Source: Croceivirga thetidis (GTDB lineage Bacteria; Bacteroidota; Bacteroidia; Flavobacteriales; Flavobacteriaceae). Taken from it: DNA of 64,000 nucleotides. The notes under the pieces were generated by a model that had not been told where the DNA came from, did not search any database, and saw nothing but the letters and a program-made list of their open reading frames with translations. The position numbers and the translations under genes were made by a program. The stretch spans positions 588,280 through 652,279 of the forward strand of contig NZ_JAAWWL010000002.1 in NCBI RefSeq assembly GCF_012272815.1, written 5' to 3'. This document shows positions 49,811 through 57,716 of this stretch, piece by piece (the first letter of the stretch is position 1; the number at the start of each line of letters is the position of its first letter).

Positions 49811-51700
49811 ATGTCTCTTAAATCGCTGGTGTTTCCCCTTATTATTGTCGTATCGATTCAAACTATTGCTCAAACTTCCTCTAATTCTAAAGTTGTTGAC
49901 AGTCTTTTGAATGTTGTAGCTCAACATAAATCGGATACAGTCGGCGCAAAAACACTTCATGCTCTTTTCGACCAATACATGTATGTAGATTGGAATAAGG
50001 CTTTAGAATATGCCAAGAAAGAATATGACTTGTCCAAAAAAATAAACTACTTAGAGGGAATAGGCAAAGGTCACTTACATAGTGGGATGGCCTACTATTT
50101 CCTAGATAATATGGATTCTACACGTATTAGATTTGACCAAGCTCTTGAGGTTTTCAATGAAATTGAAGCTGATTTTTTGTCCGCTACAACATATAGGAAT
50201 TATTCAATAATTGAATACGAGAACGGAAATTATGACAAGGCATTGAAGATTCTTGACAATAGCATCTTACTATTTAAAGAGAAATTGAATGATTCAATTG
50301 GCATGGGAATTTCATATGAAACCAAAAGCAAGGTTTATGTTTCTAAAGGGAACTACAGATTAGCCCTTCAAAATGCACTTAGAAGTCTCCGAATTTTAGA
50401 GAAAGCAGGCAATAAACTTCAACATGCAAATGCCTTATACAACATGGGTTACACGGAATTCCACAACAAAAACTATCAGAAAAGTATTGATTACAACGCA
50501 AGAGCTTTAAAAGTATATTTAGAGGAAGACGAAAAGTGGTGGGCCGCTCAAGCCTACAATGATTTAGGTAATAATTATTATTATTTGGACAGTCTTAATA
50601 AATCTGAAGAATACTTAAATAAAGCAATCGAATTTTCAAAAGAAGTAGACGCCAAATGGATAGAATGTTCTTCTTTAGGTGCTCTGGGCAAAGTTAGGTT
50701 AGAGAAGAAAGATTATGACGATGCCAATAGACTATTTAATGAGAGCTTAAAAATAGCAAGGAGTCAAAATTTAAAGTTCAAAATTATCGAAGCTTTGACA
50801 CATAAAGGGGAAATCTCTAATCTATTGGGAAATCCAACAAAAGGTATTTTATATCTCGATGAATCAATCAGTTTGGCAGAAAGTATTGGGGCAAAAGACA
50901 AACTTAAAATCGCTCTTAATCTAAGAGCAAAGTGTTATTCGCAAAAGAATAATTATGAATTGGCATTCAATGACTATCAAAACCTTATTTCAGTTAACGA
51001 TTCGATTTATACCGAGAAAAAATCACAGCAAATTCAAGAATTAACTACAATCTATGAAACCGAAAAAAAGGAAGCCGAAATCGCCCTGCAGGAAGAAGAA
51101 ATTAACACATTAAATGAAAAAGCCAAAGTCGACAAACTCACCAAAGGCCTTTATGCCGGTGGCATGGCCTCTGCCCTAGCCTTGTTCGGCCTTTCCGTTT
51201 TTGGATTTAGACAGCGTATTAAAAAGAACCGGATTGCCCGAGAAAAACAAGAGGAAATTTACAAACAGGAAATTGCCCATAAGAAAAAGGAACTGGCCAG
51301 CCAGACGCTTCATTTGGTGCAGAAAAATACCTTTTTAGAGGAGCTGAAGGAGAATTTGGAGAACCTCAAAAGTTCGCCCGACAAGTTCAAGATGGAGTTC
51401 CGCCGTATTGTCATGTTGCTCAAAAAAGAAAAGGCCTCTGATAAAGATTGGGAGACCTTTAAAACCTATTTTTCAGAGGTACATAACGACTTTGACCAGA
51501 AGTTAAAAACACTCTATGCCGATATTTCAGAAAAGGAAATCCGACTGGCCGCCTTTCTACGCATGAACCTGACCACCAAAGAGATCGCCGCTACCCTAAA
51601 CGTATTGCCCGATAGCATCCTCAAATCAAAATACCGCCTCAAAAAGAAATTGGGTCTGGATAAAGAAACCGATTTAACTTCCTTTTTAAGTTCATTATGA
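49811..51700 (+). CDS. Transmembrane TPR-HTH transcriptional regulator (first of tandem pair)
   Basis: A 629-residue one-component regulator. Signal peptide (SLVFPLIIVVSIQTIAQ), then about ten TPR-like helical pairs (residues 30-410, e.g. ALYNMGYTEFHNKNYQKSID) outside the cytoplasm. A short coiled coil and a membrane helix at about 446-465 (LYAGGMASALALFGLSVFGF) lead to a cytoplasmic coiled coil and a C-terminal LuxR/GerE-like HTH (LRMNLTTKEIAATLNVLPDS). The last 160 residues are nearly identical to those of the next gene, while the TPR parts are clearly diverged. It overlaps that gene by 4 bp. It probably senses an envelope protein or peptide and binds the ATGGACAA array. Confidence 0.85.
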   Translation: MSLKSLVFPLIIVVSIQTIAQTSSNSKVVDSLLNVVAQHKSDTVGAKTLHALFDQYMYVDWNKALEYAKKEYDLSKKINYLEGIGKGHLHSGMAYYFLDNMDSTRIRFDQALEVFNEIEADFLSATTYRNYSIIEYENGNYDKALKILDNSILLFKEKLNDSIGMGISYETKSKVYVSKGNYRLALQNALRSLRILEKAGNKLQHANALYNMGYTEFHNKNYQKSIDYNARALKVYLEEDEKWWAAQAYNDLGNNYYYLDSLNKSEEYLNKAIEFSKEVDAKWIECSSLGALGKVRLEKKDYDDANRLFNESLKIARSQNLKFKIIEALTHKGEISNLLGNPTKGILYLDESISLAESIGAKDKLKIALNLRAKCYSQKNNYELAFNDYQNLISVNDSIYTEKKSQQIQELTTIYETEKKEAEIALQEEEINTLNEKAKVDKLTKGLYAGGMASALALFGLSVFGFRQRIKKNRIAREKQEEIYKQEIAHKKKELASQTLHLVQKNTFLEELKENLENLKSSPDKFKMEFRRIVMLLKKEKASDKDWETFKTYFSEVHNDFDQKLKTLYADISEKEIRLAAFLRMNLTTKEIAATLNVLPDSILKSKYRLKKKLGLDKETDLTSFLSSL

Positions 51701-53577
51701 AAAATATTAGTCAAATACTTTTTTTCGCTTTTAGCATTCCCTTTTTTACTTTCTCTCAATCCTTTACCAACATTGATAGTTTATTGTCTGATGCCAAGAG
51801 TTCTAGGGCTGATACCAATAAAATAAGAACACTTGAAAGAATTTGGAAATATTATTTAGATAATGATACGGACAAATCAATGGAATATGCGAATCAAGTT
51901 TTAAACCTTTCCAAGGAATTAAAGTACGCTAAAGGATTGGGTCTTGGTCATTTGTATCGAGGGGCAATTTATTCTCAGCTAAGTGAATTTGAAAAATCTT
52001 CAAACGAGTTCAAAAAGTCTTTCGAGATTTTCAAGGGCAATGATTTGAAAAAAGAAGAGGTGCTAGCCACTAGTAATATTGCAAGGGATTATTTTTTTCA
52101 ATCCAAATATGACAGCGCTGTTTACTACAATAGCATAACTGAAAAAGCTTTAATTGCGCTTGGAGATTCCCTAAAACTAGGGTCTACTTATCTGCTAAAC
52201 AGTTCAATATATTTAGAGCAAGGCTATTTTCAACTTTCCCTAAAAAATGGACTGAAATCAGCTGAAATTTTCAAAAAACTTGGTGATGAAGTAGGTTATG
52301 CCAAGGGGTGTTATGTAGTTGCTTGTGTTCATGAATCATTAAATAACCGAAATGAAGCATTAAAGTATTACTATGAATCCATCCCCATCTTTAAGCAGTA
52401 TAATTCAAACTATACTTTGGCTCTAGCCTATGAAGGACTCACCATTTTATATAACAAAGAACCCTTCCAAAAGGACAGTGCCGAGGTAAATATCAAAAAA
52501 GCCATAGCGTTAGCAGAGGAAATGAAAGATTCAATTTTACTGACAACTTCATTGAACGAGTTTGGGAACATAAAATTTTTATCGAAAGATTTTGAAAATG
52601 CAGAACGCATCTATCAAAAAAGTTTAGCGATTGCGAATGAAATTAATTCTGGGTTTAGTAAACAAATATTATTGTTAGATCTGGGTGAACTCTATTTGCA
52701 AAAAAAGGAATTCAATCAGGCAATCAATTACAGTATGCAGGCTTTAAGACTATGCGACTCTTTGGAAATCGAGGTAGGTGTCAATCGAAGTTTCGAAATT
52801 CTTTATCAAGCTAACAAAGAAAAAAACAATTTGGTGGATGCCATCAAATATTTAGAACTGCAAAAAGAGAAAAGTGATAGCATATATGGTAAAGAAACCA
52901 AAAACCGAGTAAACGAATTACAAACCATTTATGAAACTGAAAAAAAGGAAGCCGCCCTCGCCTTACAAGAAAAGGAAATACAGACCCTAAACCAAGAGGT
53001 TGAAATCAGTAACCTGCGAAAAGGTCTTTATGCAGGAGGTATGGCCTCTGCCCTAGCCTTATCAGGATTATTGATTTTCGGGTTCCGTCAGCGAATGAAA
53101 AAAAACCGTATCGCCCGCGAGAAGCAAGAGGAAATTTACAAACAGGAAATTGCACATAAGAAAAAGGAACTTGCCAGCCAGACGCTTCATTTGGTGCAGA
53201 AAAACACTTTTTTGGAAGAGTTGAAAGAGAATCTAGAAAACCTTAAAAGCTCCCCCGACAAGTTCAAGATGGAGTTCCGACGTATTGTGATGTTACTGAA
53301 AAAGGAAAAGGCCTCCGACAAGGATTGGGAGACCTTTAAAACCTACTTTTCTGAGGTGCACAACGATTTTGACCAAAAGCTGAAGACGCTTTATGGCGAT
53401 ATTTCAGAAAAGGAAATTCGATTGGCAGCCTTTCTTCGCATGAACCTGACCACCAAGGAAATTGCGGCCACCCTAAACGTTTTGCCTGATAGTATTCTCA
53501 AATCAAAATACCGCTTGAAAAAGAAATTGGGATTGAATAAAGAAACTGATTTAACGAGTTTCCTGAATACTTTATAA
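51697..53577 (+). CDS. Transmembrane TPR-HTH transcriptional regulator (second of tandem pair)
   Basis: A 626-residue paralogue of the preceding gene with the same layout: signal peptide (ILFFAFSIPFFTFSQ), TPR-like repeats to about residue 405, membrane helix near 444-462, cytoplasmic coiled coil and HTH. Over the final 160 residues it differs from its neighbour at only five positions, although the DNA has many silent third-base changes; the TPR region is much less similar. This indicates strong selection on a shared DNA-binding and dimerisation module with different inputs. A strong terminator follows immediately. Confidence 0.85.
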   Translation: MKNISQILFFAFSIPFFTFSQSFTNIDSLLSDAKSSRADTNKIRTLERIWKYYLDNDTDKSMEYANQVLNLSKELKYAKGLGLGHLYRGAIYSQLSEFEKSSNEFKKSFEIFKGNDLKKEEVLATSNIARDYFFQSKYDSAVYYNSITEKALIALGDSLKLGSTYLLNSSIYLEQGYFQLSLKNGLKSAEIFKKLGDEVGYAKGCYVVACVHESLNNRNEALKYYYESIPIFKQYNSNYTLALAYEGLTILYNKEPFQKDSAEVNIKKAIALAEEMKDSILLTTSLNEFGNIKFLSKDFENAERIYQKSLAIANEINSGFSKQILLLDLGELYLQKKEFNQAINYSMQALRLCDSLEIEVGVNRSFEILYQANKEKNNLVDAIKYLELQKEKSDSIYGKETKNRVNELQTIYETEKKEAALALQEKEIQTLNQEVEISNLRKGLYAGGMASALALSGLLIFGFRQRMKKNRIAREKQEEIYKQEIAHKKKELASQTLHLVQKNTFLEELKENLENLKSSPDKFKMEFRRIVMLLKKEKASDKDWETFKTYFSEVHNDFDQKLKTLYGDISEKEIRLAAFLRMNLTTKEIAATLNVLPDSILKSKYRLKKKLGLNKETDLTSFLNTL

Positions 53578-53607
53578 AAAAAGGCCGCTTTTATAGCGGC
53601 CTTTTTT
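53576..53607. terminator. Bidirectional rho-independent terminator
   Basis: Perfect stem GGCCGCT (53583-53589) with AGCGGCC (53595-53601), loop TTTAT, flanked by A6 and T6 so that it works on both strands. It ends the tandem regulator operon and also the convergent small-lipoprotein operon. Confidence 0.9.
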
Positions 53608-53632
53608 AGTCAATAATCCTTTCGGATATCGT

Positions 53633-53989
53633 CTATTTAAATGATATGCATGCATTCCCTTTAAACTGCCAATTGATGATAATATCCTCTGAATTGGCCG
53701 TAAACGTTGTGCTGCAATACGAACTATTATTGCGTTCTACCATCTGTTTTGTATACTCATTGTACCGCTTAGTTACGTACCCATCACTTGTATATAACCA
53801 AGTGTACATGGTATTGCCATTAGGCATGGTATATACCTCACCTGGAGGACCCCATGAGCTGATCAAGCCGTTTACATTACTCCCTTGCCACGTACTGATT
53901 CTGTTTGCATAGTTCTTTGTGGATATACAGGACGTGGTAAGCAATAAAGCAAACAAAATAATGGCTGACTTTAAAATTCTTGTTTTCAT
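53633..53989 (-). CDS. Small lipoprotein, unknown function
   Basis: A 118-residue secreted protein with signal peptide and lipobox (ILFALLLTTSCIST, Cys21). The mature part contains NVNGLISSWGPPGEVYTMPNGNTMYTWLY, here split as a Trp-Gly-Pro-Pro turn followed by a Tyr-Thr-Trp strand, a pattern seen in many small outer-membrane lipoproteins of unknown role. Two further Cys (NSSYCSTTF, GNACISFK) could form a disulfide. It follows the other small lipoprotein gene by 20 bp in one operon. Confidence 0.75.
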   Translation of the reverse strand: MKTRILKSAIILFALLLTTSCISTKNYANRISTWQGSNVNGLISSWGPPGEVYTMPNGNTMYTWLYTSDGYVTKRYNEYTKQMVERNNSSYCSTTFTANSEDIIINWQFKGNACISFK

Positions 53990-54009
53990 CTTCTGCTTTA
54001 TTATATTGA

Positions 54010-54375
54010 TTAATAGGCCATATTAATCGTCTCACAAGAAGATATATCTAAGCTCCTTTCTTCTAAGGTTGTGCTTCGTATCTGACAGCGATCACCTGTA
54101 CAGGTGGACGTAATTCTTCGAACTAGAATATTAGGTACCCCAGCCGCAAGGTCTATGCTCTTTTTTTCTCCAGGTGCAACGGACAAATCACCAGGGGTGT
54201 TAGATCCTATCCGAACCGGGTTGATATATAAATGTAGGTTGCCTTCAGTGCCTAGGTTTTGAAGGGTAATGGCACCTGTATTTGCTTCTTCACAGGCTTC
54301 TGTATTGTCACAGGAGGTACCGGTGAATAAAACAGCTAATAATACGAATAGATAAAAAATTCTTGGAGTTTTCAT
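54010..54375 (-). CDS. Small cysteine-containing lipoprotein, unknown function
   Basis: A 121-residue protein with signal peptide and lipobox (FVLLAVLFTGTSCDNTEAC, Cys22). The mature part is beta-rich (ITLQNLGTEGNLHLYINP) and has five further Cys (one in EACEE, then ITSTCTGDRCQ and SSCET), suggesting disulfides. I do not recognise a family. It is the first gene of a two-gene operon whose long leader holds a hairpin and whose promoter carries the GGGGTAC array, next to the third TPR-HTH regulator. Confidence 0.75.
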   Translation of the reverse strand: MKTPRIFYLFVLLAVLFTGTSCDNTEACEEANTGAITLQNLGTEGNLHLYINPVRIGSNTPGDLSVAPGEKKSIDLAAGVPNILVRRITSTCTGDRCQIRSTTLEERSLDISSCETINMAY

Positions 54376-54401
54376 ACGATTTAAATTTGTGGATTAAACT
54401 G

Positions 54402-54465
54402 AATTTTGGAGTTACTTGCGACCGGTTTAGTCTGCAGCCTAACCAGTGCAAGACTCCACAAAATT
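54402..54465 (-). other. Long imperfect hairpin in the leader of the lipoprotein operon
   Basis: Arms AATTT-TGGAGT-CTTGC (54402-54419) and GCAAG-ACTCCA-AAATT (54448-54465) pair over about 16 bp with one 2-nt bulge on each side. The loop contains a further GGTT/AACC pairing. It sits within the predicted 5' leader, about 30-90 nt before the start codon at 54375. There is no U-tract, so it is not an ordinary terminator. It may be an mRNA-stabilising or regulatory structure. Confidence 0.5.
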
Positions 54466-54489
54466 TTGGTTATCAACTTAATGACAGCA

Positions 54490-54497
54490 CAAACCTA
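54490..54497 (-). promoter_or_regulatory. Predicted -7 promoter element of the small-lipoprotein operon
   Basis: TAGGTTTG on the minus strand matches TAnnTTTG exactly. There is no -33 TTTG; the nearest full GGGGTAC repeat starts 31 bp upstream, almost the same geometry as at the cytolysin-like promoter. Confidence 0.5.
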
Positions 54498-54511
54498 AAA
54501 GTTGAAAATTG

Positions 54512-54579
54512 GGGGTAAAAAAAACGGGGGGGTACGAAAGGGGTACAAGGTCTTCTAGCAGGGGGTACAATTGGGGTAC
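54512..54579. promoter_or_regulatory. Array of GGGGTAC repeats on an 11-bp grid (putative operator)
   Basis: GGGGTAC occurs at 54529, 54540, 54562 and 54573, that is at steps of 11, 22 and 11 bp, all in one orientation. A related GGGGTAA is at 54512. All copies therefore face the same side of the DNA. The array lies upstream of the small-lipoprotein promoter and just past the end of the third TPR-HTH regulator gene. The repeats share the trailing TACA/ACAA with the ATGGACAA array to some degree. The cognate regulator is inferred. Confidence 0.65.
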
Positions 54580-54630
54580 ACCCTCTAAACCCTTAATTTT
54601 ACTGGGTGTTACAGCTAAGCTCTAAAGCAA

Positions 54631-56370
54631 TTATATTGCCATTATGGTCGTGTCGAGGGAATCTTCAGGCGCGAGCTGCATTTTTTTTCGAAGTCGTTGC
54701 CTCGCTTTTTTAACCCCATCAGAAGAAATATTCAAAATATTGGCGACTTCTTTAGAAGAGAGATTCATTTTTATAAGCGCCATTAAACGCAATTCATTTC
54801 TGGTAATATCCGGATACTTATAAAGTGCATCTTTCTCAAAATCTTTGTGAACGGCTTCAAAGTAGCGTGTGAAATTTTCCCATACCTTATCACCTTGTTG
54901 ATCAAAATTAATGGTGGTTATTAAATCTTGATATGACCTTCCATCTCCTTTTCCATTCTTTAGTTCTAAAGCTTTTTGTTTTACTCCTTCAAGCACTTCG
55001 TTCTTTTTAGCCAGCTGTAAGGCATGCGTGGTGAGTTCTTTCTTTTTAAAATCGAGTTCAGATTTAACACGTTCTCGCTCCAGCCGATTTCGTTTCATTT
55101 TCTGTCGCAGTGCATAAATACCCATCCCAAAAATCAATACGGTTGCTATCAAGCCCGCAATAAGCCCAATACGTTGAATTCTACTCGCCTTTTGTTTTTC
55201 CTCCAGCAGTGCAATCTCTTTATTCTGTAGTTCAATTTCCTGTTGACTCTTTTCTGCCTGAAACTGTAATTCTAGGGCGCTGATTTTTTGTTTGTTTTTT
55301 TGATTGAATACGGTATCGTTCAATGCATAGTATTTCTTTCGGTACTCATAGGCTTTTGAGAGATTGCCAAGTTTTTCATAGGTGTCAGAAATTTTCAAGT
55401 AGTCCTTAACAGCATCTAAAGTATTGGACGATTCTCCTGTAATTTCAAGACTCTTCTGAAAAAACCGCAAAGCAGTATTATATTTTCCCAGTTTATAATC
55501 GATGTCTCCTAAATAGCGGTTAGCACGGCCAATTTCTTTTAATTCGCCTGTTTCTTCATTCGTGTTAAGGGCCAATTCGAGATACCTTTTCGCTGTGCCC
55601 AATGAGTCCAATCCAATATAGGCAGCGGCCATTAAATTATATTGCTCACCAAGATCATTTTTTAGCTCATTCTCCTTAAAAAATAACAGGCCTTCTTTGT
55701 ATAATCGTAAAGCCTCCGAATAATCTCCCATTTTGACTAGGTTGGTGGCCAAATTAGATCGTGTTAAGGCCAGACCATAAGGAATATCCTCCTCAAGGCA
55801 TATAGCTTCTACCCTCTTATAGTAGTCGTTGGATACCTCCAAATTGTCCAATTCTGCATAAAGCACCCCTATATTCATTAAGCTTTTTGGATCCGTTTGT
55901 CCTAAGTCTTCTCTTATTTTTAGGGAATTCAGATAAGATTCCAAGGCTAGACCGGTTTGCCCCAGATACTTATAAATTATACCCAAATGGTTAAAGCATT
56001 GCGCTAGCCAGTACTGATCGTTAACCATCGTATAAAAATCTTTAGCCAAAAGAGTCTCTTTCAAGGCTTCTTGAAAATTAGAGGTATTTATATAGTAACT
56101 GCCTTTCGCATGATGGTGATCCCCTTTAAGCCATGGATTGTCCAATGCATAGGCAAGAGCTCCTAAAGAATCTGAGTACTTTTTAGCCGTCTCTATATCC
56201 CCTATGTTTCTATATCTGTAGTATAGCTTAGAATATGCATCGGCCAATAACGAGTCTTTTTGCGAGGGTATCGTTTTAAGAATGCTATCTATTTCACGTT
56301 CAACTTGGGCATAGCTTGGTATCACAAAACAGATACTAAAGAATACCATTACATTGATAACGTATTTCAT
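54631..56370 (-). CDS. Transmembrane TPR-HTH transcriptional regulator (third paralogue)
   Basis: A 579-residue relative of the tandem regulators: signal peptide (VINVMVFFSICFVIPSYAQ), TPR-like repeats with the typical ALESYLNSLKIREDLGQ and ALRFFQKSLEITGESSN units, a membrane helix (IGLIAGLIATVLIFGMGIYAL, about residues 405-425), a cytoplasmic coiled coil and a C-terminal HTH (IKMNLSSKEVANILNISSDGVKKARQRL). The HTH differs clearly from that of the tandem pair, in line with the different repeat motif beside it. It is likely to control the neighbouring small-lipoprotein operon and perhaps itself. Confidence 0.85.
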   Translation of the reverse strand: MKYVINVMVFFSICFVIPSYAQVEREIDSILKTIPSQKDSLLADAYSKLYYRYRNIGDIETAKKYSDSLGALAYALDNPWLKGDHHHAKGSYYINTSNFQEALKETLLAKDFYTMVNDQYWLAQCFNHLGIIYKYLGQTGLALESYLNSLKIREDLGQTDPKSLMNIGVLYAELDNLEVSNDYYKRVEAICLEEDIPYGLALTRSNLATNLVKMGDYSEALRLYKEGLLFFKENELKNDLGEQYNLMAAAYIGLDSLGTAKRYLELALNTNEETGELKEIGRANRYLGDIDYKLGKYNTALRFFQKSLEITGESSNTLDAVKDYLKISDTYEKLGNLSKAYEYRKKYYALNDTVFNQKNKQKISALELQFQAEKSQQEIELQNKEIALLEEKQKASRIQRIGLIAGLIATVLIFGMGIYALRQKMKRNRLERERVKSELDFKKKELTTHALQLAKKNEVLEGVKQKALELKNGKGDGRSYQDLITTINFDQQGDKVWENFTRYFEAVHKDFEKDALYKYPDITRNELRLMALIKMNLSSKEVANILNISSDGVKKARQRLRKKMQLAPEDSLDTTIMAI

Positions 56371-56402
56371 AAGGGGTTGGCGGAAGTAAAGTCTTTTAAA
56401 AA

Positions 56403-56535
56403 TACCACTTTTTAAAAGAACCTATTTAGGTCTAAAAAACACCCATGCAATTCTAGTATGGATTGTAATTTTCAAAAAGGATCAATGCTAAATATTTGGA
56501 AATTTTAGACCAATGGTAAATACCACTTCTAAAAG
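56403..56535. repeat. Two copies of TACCACTT(C/TT)TAAAAG upstream of the third regulator
   Basis: TACCACTTTTTAAAAG at 56403-56418 and TACCACTTCTAAAAG at 56521-56535 are near-identical direct repeats 118 bp apart, each preceded by AAA. A GTACCC follows the second. On the minus strand the core AAGTGGTA resembles GGGGTA. They lie in the 239-bp spacer before the third TPR-HTH gene and may be its autoregulatory sites. Confidence 0.4.
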
Positions 56536-56597
56536 TACCCTTTATAGCAAGTTTCTTAAATACGTTATAAAAACTAGGCTTTCAATAGATCCGAAGG

Positions 56598-56605
56598 TAT
56601 CTTTG
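56598..56605 (+). promoter_or_regulatory. Predicted -7 promoter element of the DCC-family gene
   Basis: TATCTTTG, followed by C, is a perfect TAnnTTTG match ending only 4 bp before the predicted GTG start at 56610. The mRNA would then have almost no leader. Confidence 0.5.
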
Positions 56606-56609
56606 CAAT

Positions 56610-57017
56610 GTGGAAGATGGAAAAAAGATAATCTTGTTTGATGGCGTCTGCAACCTTTGTAATGGCGTAATTCAATTTGTAATCAAACGGGATAAAAAAG
56701 ACCTTTTTCGCTATGCACCCTTACAAAGTGAACTAGGTCAACAACTGACCAAAGAACGTGCAATAGATACTGCTAGAATAGATTCTTTTATTTTGATTGA
56801 ACCAGGAACTGCCTATTTTATAAAATCAGATGCGGCTTTGGAAATCGCCAAGGATTTCGGAGGCTTCTGGAATATACTGCGCATCTTCAAATGGGTTCCA
56901 ACTTCTATCCGAAATGCAGTTTATGATTTTGTTGCGCGTAATCGCTATCGCTGGTTCGGTCGAAAAGACCAATGCATGATTCCTACACCAGAATTACAGG
57001 CAAAATTTTTGGGTTAA
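56610..57017 (+). CDS. DCC family thiol-disulfide oxidoreductase-like protein (DUF393)
   Basis: A 135-residue protein with the family signature IILFDGVCNLCNGVIQFVI, whose CNLC is the C-x2-C motif, then RYAPLQSELGQQL and a C-terminal NRYRWFGRKDQCM. DUF393 proteins are thioredoxin-like in part but their role is not established. The GTG at 56610 is the only start that preserves the motif: the ATG at 56608 and the one at 56616 are in another frame. It overlaps the end of the convergent gene by 4 bp. Confidence 0.88.
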   Translation: MEDGKKIILFDGVCNLCNGVIQFVIKRDKKDLFRYAPLQSELGQQLTKERAIDTARIDSFILIEPGTAYFIKSDAALEIAKDFGGFWNILRIFKWVPTSIRNAVYDFVARNRYRWFGRKDQCMIPTPELQAKFLG

Positions 57018-57715
57018 TCGAAAGACATCGGTTCGGTCAGGGCTTTTATAACCTCTTCATCACCTGCGAATTGTTTTTCGAAATTATAGACCACTCGTTT
57101 ATAGGGGTTGTACCCCAATTCAATAAACTTATGCTGTGCTTTGACTTCTACAAAACGATATAATTGCCATGATTTTGTATCTGGAAATTCTTGCTGAAAG
57201 GCCTTTAAATCTGGACTTATCCCTTGGCGTATACTAAGAGCTTCTAGCACTGCCTCTCGAGTTGCTTCATCATAACCTGGGGCATTTTCAAGCTCCAAAA
57301 CTTTCTTTTCAGTAAAAACCCAGGTCTTCGTCAAATCTTTCCAAAGAGGCAATCCATTATTGGTATAAAGCTTTTCTACTTGTTCTGCTGTCTCTGAAGG
57401 ATAGTAGATGCCTATCGATTTTATAGCCCCATCATGTATCAAATCAGTTGTCATCAGTGCGTAATCGCCTTGACGATTAGGTTTAAAGATGATATAATTT
57501 GAGGCATCGATTCGCTTCACAATATCAAGGGTATCCACACGGGCAGGATACGGACTTTCTTCTTCTTTAACCTCTTCATACAAAATGATGTCCTTAAGCT
57601 CCCTAATTTTTGTTTTGTCGCCCTCATTACCAAAGGAATACCAAATACTGTTTTCTTGGCCTGTGGTATTGGTAAAGGTTAACAGGAATATTAATAAGAT
57701 TCCAATTTTTTTCAT
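57014..57715 (-). CDS. Secreted protein of unknown function
   Basis: A 233-residue protein with a clear signal peptide (IGILLIFLLTFTNTTGQ). The mature part is rich in charged helices and has no recognisable motif. It starts 1 bp after the end of the DUF1704 gene and is the last gene of a four-gene operon. Co-expression with peptide-modifying enzymes suggests a related role, but nothing in the sequence proves it. Confidence 0.65.
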   Translation of the reverse strand: MKKIGILLIFLLTFTNTTGQENSIWYSFGNEGDKTKIRELKDIILYEEVKEEESPYPARVDTLDIVKRIDASNYIIFKPNRQGDYALMTTDLIHDGAIKSIGIYYPSETAEQVEKLYTNNGLPLWKDLTKTWVFTEKKVLELENAPGYDEATREAVLEALSIRQGISPDLKAFQQEFPDTKSWQLYRFVEVKAQHKFIELGYNPYKRVVYNFEKQFAGDEEVIKALTEPMSFD

Positions 57716-57716
57716 C

